64,000 nt of DNA from Microstegium vimineum (Eukaryota > Streptophyta > Magnoliopsida > Poales > Poaceae): assembly GCA_022036555.1 (NCBI GenBank), contig CM039126.1, positions 1,886,676 through 1,950,675 on the forward strand, in the 5' to 3' direction. The notes below the pieces were generated by a model. That model saw only the letters and a program-made list of their open reading frames with translations, was not told the DNA's origin and made no database searches. The translations under genes were made by a program, and so were the position numbers. Below, one piece after another: positions 22,749-33,104 of the stretch (positions are counted from its first letter, which is position 1; each line of letters starts with the position of its first letter).

Positions 22749-22815
22749 TACATGATGTTGAGGCTGCTGCCCCCGTCCATCAGTACCTTGGTGAAGCTCA
22801 TGATCCCTATGACCG
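22749..22815 (-). pseudogene. Protease active-site segment, split by insertion
   Basis: The minus strand encodes SFTKVLMDGGSSLNIM, the Ty3 protease catalytic loop (DGGSS in place of DTG/DSG, as usual in RIRE2-like elements). The Athila-like element entered two bases after the codon for the final Met, about 8 codons after the catalytic Asp. The remaining domain is at 700-1098. Confidence 0.85.
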
Positions 22816-22899
22816 GGTCCACGACAAGTGGATAGTGACCCGGGTGGGGAACGTGGCTTGGGTGGTCATCTCGACCGAAAGTGGAATCGGGCTCCGACC

Positions 22900-25212
22900 A
22901 GTCGAGGAAAGCCGGAGTTGCTAGGGCGACTGCGAAGACCTCGCGCCGCTCCTTCTTCTACCGGTGTTTGCAGCCCTAGGCCTCCGAGCCCCCAAAGATC
23001 ATGAGGCACTTGCTTACGTGGGGATAGGAGTCATCGTGACCCCCGTCCCCATGCTGGCCTTCCGACTACTTCGGCTCGTCCTTGTCCGGGACAGCCTTAA
23101 AGTACGTGGCCATCATATCACATTGCTGGAGCGTGTGCTTAACTGGCCCGTTGTGGTATGGGCATGGCTTGGTGAGCATGTTGTCGAACTTGCCCGCCTT
23201 CTTCCCACCCTGGGGACGGGGAGCCTTGTGGTCTGCTGCTGCAGAAACGTTGTCACCACCGCCGCGCTGCGGCTTGCCCTTCTTCTTGTACCTGTTTTGG
23301 GCACGGTTGGAGCCGCCTTTGCCGGCGTTCTCCACTTCCTTGCCCTTCCCCTTGTCGGGGTGGAAGATTGCACCGACCACCCCCTCACCTGATGCGTAGC
23401 TCGTGGTGATGTCGAGGAGTCATTCGGTGGTGCGAGGGTTGCTGTGGCCCAGCTCGTGGACTAGCTTTTTGCATGTGGTGCATGCGAGAAACGCCCAAAC
23501 CACGTCCGCGTCGGCCGCGGTCGGGAGCTTCGTGCACTGCTGGGAGAAACGATGGATGTAGTCCCGGAGGGACTCGTCTGGCTTCTGCCTGCAGCTGCGG
23601 AGGTCTCAGGGGTTCCCTGGGCGCATGTAGGTGCCCTAAAAGTTCCCAACAAAAGCCTATCGCAGGGAATTCCACCCATCGATGGTGTTGGGAGGTAGAT
23701 GCTTGAGCCATGTGCGGGTCGAGTCCGAGAGGTGGAGAGGCAAGTTGTGGATGATGAACTCGTCATCGTCCGCGCTGCCGGCCTGGCAGGCGAGGAAGTA
23801 GTTGTCGAGCCAGAGCCCGGGGTTCGTTTCCCCGGAGTACCAGACGATGTTGGTTGGTTGCCGGAACGGTTGCGGGAACGGTGCGCGGCGGATGCAGCGA
23901 ATGAACGCCAAGGGGGCCGGCGACTCCGGGGTGGGAGCCCAGTCTTCGTCGCTGTCGTATCAGCCGCCACGACGGACATGGTAGCCTCTGTTTGCACCAT
24001 CCTGCTTGGCATGCTTGCGTGGGTCAAGCGTGTCGCGCACGTCGCGCTTTTCGGCTACACGAGCATGCACTGTCGGGCGTCGGCGTTCGCCCTGCGCAGG
24101 GCCCTGATGGATAGACCCCTCGCGGTCGTTAGGCGCTGGGTCACGGAGCTCTCGGCCTGCTGAACCGCGGCGCGCCCCAGAAGGGACTTGAGCTCGTCAT
24201 GTGCGAGCCTCCCCTCAGGGGTGTCTTGGACCGGGAGGATGCAGAGCAGCATTGCTGCCGCTGCGATGTTCTGACTGGCCCACGCAAACTGCGGTGGGTC
24301 GTGTCCGTCGTTGATGATGCGTTGGTGCACCGCTCGGGCTTCCCTTCGAGCGCGAGGCTCTTCGGGAGCCCTAGTGGCATCGCGCTCGAGCATTTCGCGC
24401 TCGAACGTCACTTTTCGCTAGCGCTCCATGAGTTGTCGCTCCATTTCTCGAAGATCGTGCAGCTGTCGCTGCCGGGGATCTGAAGGTTGCGGATCATCTC
24501 GTGGCACGGGTGCCGGGATGCCTGTCTCACGCACGGGTGTGTGTACGCCGTCTTCGTCCTCTTCGTCCATGAGAGTGGGGTCAACAGCGGCTCTAGGTGG
24601 TGGGGTGTCGCACATGAAGCACTCGCGGCCACAGCCGGTGCTGCGGTCAGTCGAGCCGGAGTCAAGCAAGTAATCGCTGGCGTGCAGGAAACCATAGAAG
24701 GCCTCCTTGTCCCCTAGACCGTCGAAGTCCAGGGGCTCCCAGGGATCGACGCTCCCGCGGCTGGAGTCGGCATAAGAGGTGTCCTCCGAGCTCGTGAGGA
24801 GGTCGGAGACGGACCGGAGGTGGTGGGACGCGAGCCCAATGCATGTCCCCTCCGTGGGGTCAGCATGGAAACCCACGGCTATCATCTCCGAGTAAGTCAC
24901 GGCAGCTTTCCGCATGTCGTGCGGTAGCACCTTCAGGACAGGCGCATTGATGAGCCCGAGAGAGAGCGGCTGTCCTCCCGTGAGCTGCGCTATCACGTTG
25001 GCGAATGCGAAGTAGAGGTTGTGCAGGGACTCCTGGGTCGGCTGGGGCCCCATCAAAGTGTCGAACTGGCGCTCGAACTGAGGATAGTTGGCCCGTGGGA
25101 CGGCTGTCCCTTGGGTGACTTGCCCCCCGGAGGGAGACAGGTTGAGGCGAGCCATGGACGCGGAGACGGCGTCCATGGCTACCTCGAAGGATGCTGTAGG
25201 GCGATGGAGCAC
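22900..25212 (-). pseudogene. RIRE2-like gag, decayed
   Basis: The minus-strand frame begins near 25212 with a domain specific to these elements (SFEVAMDAVSASMARL..., QTDTLMGPQPTQESL-type spacing) and is open for 264 codons to TAG 24418-24420. It then continues in frame (24411-24055) with a charged helical segment. After a frame change comes the capsid-like part (FIRCIRRAPFPQPFRQPTNI, WYSGETNPGLWLDNYFLAC), then a CPYHNGPVKHTLQQC zinc-binding motif (about 23140-23190) ahead of the protease. At least four stops and one frame change are visible. It is GC-rich, and the opposite strand shows long shadow ORFs. Confidence 0.8.
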
Positions 25213-25340
25213 CAGGTCGGCCCCCTGCCTATGGCACTAGAAGTCCAGGCCACCAAAACTAACAATGGAGCCCGGGATGAAATCAACGTGGCGAGAAGCC
25301 ATCCAATACTTGAAAATACGGGTGACACGCAAAGGTCCCC

Positions 25341-25356
25341 TACCTGGCGCGCCAAC
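25341..25356 (-). promoter_or_regulatory. Primer-binding site of the RIRE2-like element
   Basis: The minus strand reads TTGGCGCGCCAGGTAGGGG next to the LTR end, the standard motif of RIRE2-type elements. Confidence 0.8.
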
Positions 25357-25695
25357 TATCGGTGTCTTAAATGGCGGGGTCTAGACAGCCAACGAGTGAA
25401 TTTCTAAGCGTGTCGGAGATCGGATGGTTACGCTCGAAGAATACACGGTTTATACTGGTTCAGGCACGAACGCCCTACGTCCAGTGTGTTGCGGGGTCAT
25501 ATTACCGAGCGTGGAGAGCTCGTAGAGGGGAGCTACAAGCAATGGTGAGAGAGGGAAGTCGATTCCCAGGTCTCGTGCATATGAGGTTCTTGGTTCTGGT
25601 GAGAGCTCGCATGAAGGCGAGTATGACTGTGTGTGAATGAGTCGAGAGAGTTTAGAGAGAGGTCCATTCTCCCCCTTTATACATAGGGAGATACG
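25357..25695 (-). repeat. Truncated LTR of the RIRE2-like element
   Basis: About 340 bp clearly similar to the first 340 bp of 59751-60945, including the CCTTTATACATAGGGAGA segment, after which similarity stops. The terminal TGTCGG has become TATCGG. The U3 part is missing. Confidence 0.8.
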
Positions 25696-26441
25696 GAAGG
25701 TGCCTATATGTTTGGTGTATATGTGGTTGTTGGCCTTCGTGCCACATATTTTGTGCATATGTGGTTGTTGGCCTTCGTGTCAATGTTTTTTGCAGGTTGG
25801 TAACCTCCCCGTGCAGGGGAGGTGCTGTCGAAATTTTCAATTGACACTGACCAATTGTTTTTCTTGCAGGAGGACCCATGAGAGGGACTTGGGGGCGTTG
25901 TTGTGGGCGTTGCTGGTATGCCTGCACCGCTTCGCCTCACCACCGCACCGCCTCGCCACCGCCTCGCTAGCCTATCTTCACCGACACCTTAGGTATAGCC
26001 CCTCCTCCTTTTCATGCATGTTTTATATGATCACGTAACCAAGTCAGGCGTCTCCCGTTCGAAAGAGATACGGTCGGAGGTATGTAAAATCTTTGCATAT
26101 CTGTGACCGTATCTGTTTTGGATTGTCCACGTATTTTGGATAGCCCGTTGATGGGTAGATGATGTTAGTTTCCATGGTTCGCTCTGGTCTAAGACAGACT
26201 TTCGGCATCACCTCCCTGTTGTTCTCCAGATGCACACTCTCCCTTTCGGGACATGTATCGGGAGAACAACGGGGAGGTGCTGCCGAAATTCTGTCTCGGA
26301 TCAGAGCGGAGCATGGAAACTGACATCATCTATGCATCCGTGGGTGGGATTAGGACCTATCCTCACCTATGAGAAAGTAGGCACAGTGTGCAGATCCATT
26401 TGCTGGTTATATTGCTCGCTTACATATGTATATGCTAGAGG
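25696..26441 (+). other. CACTA 5' region ahead of the transposase
   Basis: Non-coding. It holds a 23-bp direct repeat (ATATGTGGTTGTTGGCCTTCG at about 25721 and 25758) and pairs of inverted segments around 25800-25830 and 26215-26275. The related sequences GGGGAGGTGCTGTCGAAATT and GGGGAGGTGCTGCCGAAATT occur near 25818 and 26270. Confidence 0.5.
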
Positions 26442-28973
26442 ATGGAGAACCGTGATTGGATGTACATGGACCACACTAGTTTGACCCCAGAGTGGATGAC
26501 TAAGACTAATGCTTTCTTGGAGCATTCATTTGGCGAGGCTACTCAAGGGTCCATTCGGATGCCGTGTCCCTGCGCCAAATGTGACAACCGTGTAAGAAAG
26601 ACAAAGAAGGTTGTGGGGAAAGATCTTATCAAGTATGGATTCACGCCAAACTATACCTGCTGGATCTACCATGGTGAAGGCAATCGTATTAGAGGAGGTG
26701 GTGAGACCACATCTTGAGGCTTTTGATGGAGATGTCGGGGTCGTGGACTGGATGGATGACTTTCAGGAGGCACGGTTCGGTGAAGGATTTGAGGACGATC
26801 CAGAGGAATCCACAAAGGCGTACTACGAGATGTTGTCTTCGGCACAAAAACCCCTTCATGAACAGACACGGGTTTCACAACTAAATGCCATGGGACACTT
26901 GTTGGCGTTCAAGTCATAGTGTAGCATGAGTCGAGACAACTTCGATGCTATGTTGGCAATTGTTGGATCCCTGCTTCCGGACGGTCACATTCTGCCAAAG
27001 AACTTGTACGAGTCACAGAAACTTCTTCGTGCACTTAAGATGCCGTATGAGCAAATCCATGCTTGTCCTAAGGGGTGCGTCCTATTTAGGAAACTGCACG
27101 AGAAAGCAACACACTGTCCGAAGTGCAAATCCTCTAGGTATCTGGTCGACCCTAGTGATGGCAAGAAGTCACAGTCTGGTATCCCCGTGAAGGTCCTACG
27201 ATACCTTCCTTTCGTACCGAGGATCCAACGGCTCTTCATGACAGAGGAGTCCGCGAAACAGATCACATGGCACAAACATGGCAAAAGATACAACCCGGAC
27301 AAGATGGTACACCCATCCGATGGCGATGCATGGAAACATTTTGATAACATGCATCCTAGTAGAGCTGAGGAGGCTCGAAATGTACGTGTCACGCTTGCAA
27401 CAGATGGGTTCAATCCCTACGAATTGATGGCGGCCCCATATACTTGTTGGCCCGTGTTCTTCATCCCCCTCAATCTCCCCCCCGACGTCTCGTTTCAACC
27501 CAAGAATGTATTCATGTCGCTGATAATTCATGGACACCCGGGGAGCAAGATGGGTGTGTTTATGGAGCCTCTCATTGATGAATTGATGCTTGCTTGGGAA
27601 AATGGGGTACTAACATACGACCGAGCTACAAAGAAGAACTTCATGATGCATGTGTGGTACCAGTACTCCCTGCACGACTTCCTGGCGTATGTCATATTTT
27701 GCGCGTGGTGTGTTCATGGGAAGTTCCCATGCCCATTATGCAAGACAGTTGTACAGTTCTTTCATCTGAAGAAGGGTGGCAAGTTTTCTTTGTTTGACCT
27801 ACATCGTCAATTCCTCCCTCTTGACCATCCGTTCAGACGAGATGTGAAGAACTTCAGGAAAGGGGTTCAAGTCACCGACCCTCCACCTCAGATGATGACC
27901 GGTGCCGAGGTTCGTGCTGAGATAGAGGCTCTCAAAGATGATGAAGCTATAGGTGGTTTTATTGGATATGGTTTGGAACATCAGTGGACTCATAAATTGG
28001 GCTTGACTAGGCTCCCTTATTTCGATGACATTCTTCTTCCACACAACATTGATGTAATGCACATAGAAAAGAATATCGCCGAGTCGCTTTTTGCAACACT
28101 CATGGACACAGAGAAGTCAAAGGACAACGTGAAGGCTAGATTGGACCTAGCAAAGATTTGCGATAGACCAAAGCAAGTGATGAAGCCTCCTGGGCCCGGT
28201 AAGAATTAGAGAAGGACTCCGACCGATTTCGTCTTGAAAAGGGACCAACGGAAGGAGGTCTTGATGTGGATGCAGACGTTAATGTTCCTAGATGGGTATG
28301 CGGTGAATTTGAGTCGGGGAGTGAACTTGTCCACTATGCAGGTCTTAGGGATGAAGAGTCATGACTACCACATATGTATTGAGCGGTTCCTTCCTGCGAT
28401 GACCCGGGGATACGTGCCCGAGCATGTGTGGCGCGTGCTGGCAGAGTTGAGCTTTTTCTTCCGCCAGCTTTGTGCCAAGGAGTTGTCTCGGGACGTCATT
28501 GCTGACTTGGAGAAAGTGGCACCTGTGTTGCTTTGCAAGCTAGAAAAGATCTTCCCACCCGGCTACTTTGTGGCGATGCAGCATATGATTTTGCACCTAC
28601 CATACGAGGCACGGATGTGGGGGGCCTGTGCAGGCCCGCTGGCGCTATATGATCGAGAGATGTCTAAAGATTCTTCGGAAAAAGTGTAGAAATAAAGCCA
28701 AAATAGAGGCTTCCGTGGCAGAGGCATTCATTCTGGAGGAGGTGTCAAACTTCACAACAACATACTATAAGGATAGCCTTCCCAGTGTGCACAATCCCCC
28801 ACCTCGTTACAACGCAGACGAGAGTTCATAGAACCTCAGCCTTTTCAAAGGGAAACTTGGCAAGGCAAGCGCACCAGGCACCAAGACCTTAAGGAATGAT
28901 GAGTGGCGGATTATCATGCATTATGTGTTGTTGAATCTTGACGAAGTGAAGCCTTATGTGCAGTAAGTTCTCA
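26442..28973 (+). pseudogene. TNP2-type CACTA transposase, 5' exons, decayed
   Basis: ATG 26442 opens a transposase-associated domain (MENRDWMYM, then CPCAKCDN). A frameshift near 26680 moves into the frame running to 28690, which holds the TNP2 domain: KMPYEQIHACPKGC, CPKCKSSRY, PFVPRIQRLF, LATDGFNPYEL, FCAWCVHGKFPCPLC and LPHNIDVMHIEKN. The DUF4218-like segment follows (HMILHLPYEARMWG). In-frame stops are TAG at 26917 and 28207; a second frameshift lies near 28630 and another TAG at 28829. Exon end is about 28963 (VQ|GTAAGT-like). The cut-and-paste recombinase catalytic acidic residues cannot be assigned confidently by eye. The copia element lies in the following intron. Confidence 0.85.
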
Positions 28974-28985
28974 ATAAGCTTGTTA

Positions 28986-28990
28986 CATAC
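28986..28990. repeat. Target-site duplication CATAC of the copia element
   Basis: CATAC precedes TGAAGAATC at 28991 and recurs at 42605-42609 after the other LTR. Confidence 0.92.
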
Positions 28991-30607
28991 TGAAGAATCA
29001 TGGCCCTAGTTGGTTTCGGCGATTAACGACAATTAGAGATTATTATGGCTAACGTGTGTTTTGCAGAGGCTATGCGTAGCCTAGCCATAGTGATCAAGGA
29101 GAATGGGCTATAATGGTCATCACTTAGCCCCCAAGATGGATATCATTTCGGTTGTTAAGGAGACATGATGAAGACCCTAGAATGATAGGCTAAGTGCCAT
29201 AAGGAGATGAAGGGCACTTAGAATTAGATAGGGCCTCTCTTTTTACCTTTAACCGTACTATCAAGAGGGGTTGAGATTAGTAGCTTGACTTAGTAAAGCT
29301 TCATGATTTAGGTGTGGTGCACACTTGACTTCCTTAGCTCTAAGCAAGCCTATGGTGACCATAAGATAGCCTAGAACATCTTCCATATTCATTGCGACAA
29401 AAAACGGAGTTGTCAAAATCATTTTCTAGGCCTCGGACGCTCCAGGCAGGGGCGCCGGACGCTGTCCGTCGCGTCGGATAAAGGCGCCGGACGCTGGGTG
29501 TTTGAGTCCACAGTGTCCATCGGCCTTCCAGAGTGGTTGTTTTCTGGCTAAGTTTTTCAGGGTGCGTCGGACGTGTCCGTCGGCCAGGCGTCGGACGCTG
29601 GGAAGAGCGTCCGTCGACCTTCCAGAGAGGGTGTTTTTCAACCCTAGCCAGAACTCAGCGTCGGACGCTGTGGCTGAGCGTCCGTCGCCCAGTGATGTAG
29701 CGTCCGTCGCTGGGAACAGTGTGTCAGAACTAGCCGTTAGACAGAGGCGTCGGACCGTCCGTCGCCTAGGCGCCGGAGCGTCCGTCGCCTCAACTATGAA
29801 CAGAAACTAGCCGTTGGGCATGCGACGGAGCGTCCGTCGCCTAGTCGACGAAGCGTCCGTCGCCAACTTAAATTGCCAGCCCGAGGCAGTTTTCAGAGGG
29901 TCTATTTATAGCCCCTCCCACTTCTCTCCCACCTTGCCTTTGCTCATTTTGAGTTGCTGAGTTTGTTGAGAAGGTCGGGAAGAGAGCAAGAGCCCTAGAG
30001 AGAGAGAGTGATTCGCGATTTCATCCATCCTCTCTCTAGTTCCTCCAAGAGTTCAAGTGTGCATCCTCCAGTTGTGAAGCTTGAGTGAGTCAAGCGAAGA
30101 TCGAGGCTTGTTACTCTTGGTGATCGACATCACCTAGACGGTCCGGTGGTGCTCGAAGGAAGGTGATCGCCGGAAGATTGTCGGCGGCCCTTCTCCATCG
30201 ACGTTTGTGATCGGTTGTGGGCGATTCACCGAGCCAGAGTGGCGAAGAATCAGCCCGTAGAGAGCACTCATCCCTTGCGCGGGATTGAGGGGGAGCTATA
30301 CCTTGCGAGGTGCTCCAACGAGGACTAGGGGGAGTGTCGACTCCTCGATACCTCGGCAAAACATCGCCGTGTCAAGCATCTCTTTTTCTTAGCTCTTTAT
30401 TACCGCATTACTTTCCGCACTTGTTCATTATTTCATACTAGAATTGTGTAGGAAGTTTTCGCTTTCCTTTGGCTTGCTACCGCTTTCTAGCTAGGGCACA
30501 CAAGCGGTAGGCACTAGGGGTTAATTGGCTCTTTATAGGTTTAATTCTTGTTTAGAAGTTAAAAAGAGCCCAATTCACCCCCCTTCTTGGGCATCTTGAT
30601 CCTTTCA
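28991..30607 (+). repeat. 5' LTR of the copia element
   Basis: 1617 bp. U3 (29430-29870) is packed with GCGTCGGACG and its reverse complement CGTCCGACGC together with GCGTCCGTCG/CGACGGACGC forms. A TATA-like TATTTATA at 29903-29910 follows, then a leader with GAGAGAGAGAG. Ends TGAAGAATCA...ATCCTTTCA. Confidence 0.93.
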
Positions 30608-30609
30608 AT

Positions 30610-30621
30610 TGGTATCAAAGC
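30610..30621 (+). promoter_or_regulatory. Primer-binding site (initiator tRNA-Met type)
   Basis: TGGTATCAAAGC, two bases after the LTR, differs at one base from TGGTATCAGAGC, the usual plant copia site. Confidence 0.85.
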
Positions 30622-30659
30622 ATGGTTGCTCTAAATTAGGCTTCACCACCTAGAGCAAG

Positions 30660-33083
30660 ATGTCCCATGGGGATGGACCACCTCCCATGTTCGATGGAGA
30701 CGACTTTCCTTATTGGAAAGTTCGTATGGAGGCCTATCTAGAGGCCGTTGACGTGGGCGTGCTCAAAGCCGCCACAAAGGGAGGCACCCTCTTCGCGGAG
30801 GACCTCAACTTTGATAAGCACAATGCCAAGGCGAAGAACATTATCTTTCGTGGCATTAGCAAGGATGTCTTCAACCGAGTGCGTAATGCCAAAGACGCAT
30901 TTGAGTTGTGGACCACTATTTGTGCACTCCACGAAGGCACAAAGAGTGAGCGTGAAGAACACTATCACTTGGTTATGGCTAAGCTCAATTCTTTCTCTAT
31001 GCATGCAAATGAAAATGCAAATGAAATGTACTCACGACTTAACATTATTGTAGAGGAATTGAATGGGCTCGGTCTCAACCAAATGGAACCGGCCGATGTG
31101 GTACGCAAGATTCTTTGTGTCTTGCCCATTGAGAAGTATGGCCACATCGTCACGGTGCTTCACCAAGGAGATCTCTCCGCCGCTACACCAACACAAATTT
31201 TGGGCAAGATTAATGCCCATGAGATGTACATGAAGATTGGTGATGGTGGCTCATCTTCCTCCTCCAAGAAGAAAGAAAAAGAGAAGGAGGAGAAGAAGGA
31301 CTTAGCACTCAAGGCATCCTCCTTGGAGAAACACAAGATGCAAGTCATGTATGAGAGCACAAGCGATGATGATGATGATGATGATGATGATCTCGCTCTC
31401 ATGGTGAAGAAAACAACTAAGATGTTGAAGAAGCTAAGCAAGAATGGAGTCAAGTTTGACTCAAAGAAGAAGAAATTCTTCACAAGCTCTTCAAGAAAGC
31501 CCCTCTCCAAGATGGATTGCTACAATTGTGGCAAACTTGGACACTTGGCTCATGCTTGCCCCGAAGAAAAGAAAGACAAGTACAAGAACAAGAAAGCTAA
31601 CAACAAGTTCAAGTAAAACAAGGGCAACAAGGTTGAGTCAAGTGATGAGGAGAAGAAGGATGACAAGCCATTCAAGAAGAAGAAGAACTTCAACTTCCAC
31701 AAGAAGAAGAAGAATGGCAAAGCCTACATTGTTGGTGATTGGCTCACCGACATTGAAGACTCAAGTGACTCATCCGGAGATGAAAGTGAAGAAGAGAAGG
31801 TGGCCGCCTTTGTGATTGGTTCATCTACGCCACCGCCACCCCCTCCATCATCTCCGAATTCATCCTCTACACACCTATGCCTCATGGCTAAAGGTGACAA
31901 AAAGGTACAAAAAGAGGATAGTGATGATGAGGCTAGCTCTAGTGATGATAGTGATGATGAGTTTGAGGCACCTTCCTATGATGAGCTAATTGAAATTTGC
32001 AATAAATATACTAAGCTCATTAGGAAGTATAAAGGCAAAAGTGAATCACTAGAGAAAGCCAATAGTAACTTGCATGCTAAGCTTGATGACTTGTCTAGTG
32101 CTAATGATGAATTGAAGCTTGAGAACAAATCTCTCTCATCTAGCACTAGGGAGCTCAAAGCCTCACTCAAGCAAGCAAATGAGAAACATGATAAGCTTGA
32201 GAGGTCAACACAAGAGCTCCATACAAGATACAACTTGCTAAAAGATGACTACAACCAAGTTAAGAATGAACATGGCACACTTGTGATAGCTAATGAATTG
32301 CTTTCAAATGATCTTGCTACACATGTTGCTATTAACTCGGTTGTTAAGTGTGATATAGCTACTTCTTGTGAGGACTTGCTTGATGAAGTTGCTAGTGAGC
32401 AAAATGCTAAGTGCAAGGGCAAGAAGGTAGTTGAGGCTGATAAGCATGATAACTATGTGAAGATGAGGCAAGAAAACTCCAAGCTCAAGGAAGAGCTAAT
32501 CAACCTCAAGGCAAGCAAGCCACTTACTATCAAGTCGGCCAAACAAGATGACAAAGATGCAATGACCTTGATCAACTCTCTCAAAGAGGAAAATGCAAAG
32601 CTCAAGGTTGAGAAGATCAAGCTTACAAGTGGATTGGAGAAGTTCACCAAGAGCCACAACCTTCAAAGTGAGCTCTTGATGAACACTATCATGAAGACCG
32701 ACAAGACCGGCATTGGGTTCAAGGAGAACCAAATCATGAAGGCCAAGGTCAAGATAGAAGCCAAGAACTATTACAAGAACAAGGCTATGAGAAGCAACTA
32801 TGACACACCAAAGCCCAAGCCCAAGAAGTGCTTTGGATGTGGTCAAGAGGGTCACCTTCAATCCCAATGCAAGACTCCACCTCCCAAGACCTTGCCCAAG
32901 CACATAAGGCCTTTCGCTCATGATGCACACTTCATCATCAACAAGGACTCTAAGGGTAGACCTCAAGTTGTATTTCTCGGTCCAAAGATGAAGAACAAGC
33001 CCAAAGTGCTATGGGTTGCTAAGGAGTTGGTGGACAAGGCTATGGGACCTCGCCAAGTGTGGGTTCCCAAACAACAAGCTTAA
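30660..33083 (+). pseudogene. Copia gag with two zinc knuckles, one internal TAA
   Basis: ATG 30660 to TAA 33081-33083 is one frame of 807 codons, interrupted by TAA at 31614-31616. The first part is a copia gag (FDGDDFPYWKVRMEAYL start, KILCVLPIEKYGHIVTVL), an Asp-repeat (GATGAT run at about 31366-31390), and a zinc knuckle CYNCGKLGHLAHAC (about 31520). After the stop come Lys-rich and acidic segments, a coiled coil of roughly 250 residues, and a second zinc knuckle CFGCGQEGHLQSQC (about 32830). Two knuckles are known in SIRE relatives. Without readthrough, the product lacks the coiled coil and second knuckle. Confidence 0.88.
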
Positions 33084-33104
33084 CTCCAAGTTGCTTGTGT
33101 GTAG

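Larger units (their letters stand above)
22749..25695 (-). mobile_element. RIRE2/Tat-like element, right part (protease N-half, gag, PBS, LTR remnant)
   Basis: This continues the element at 1-1098. On the minus strand from the right: about 340 bp of LTR end (25357-25695), a primer-binding site, a decayed gag (22900-25212), and the protease N-terminal half up to the insertion point. The LTR remnant matches 59751-60090, and is cut at about 25695, where CACTA-type sequence begins. Confidence 0.85.

Noticed and set aside
23066..25407. Many plus-strand ORFs over the RIRE2-like gag
   Set aside because: Antisense shadows of GC-rich gag; the minus strand carries the recognisable gag and protease motifs.
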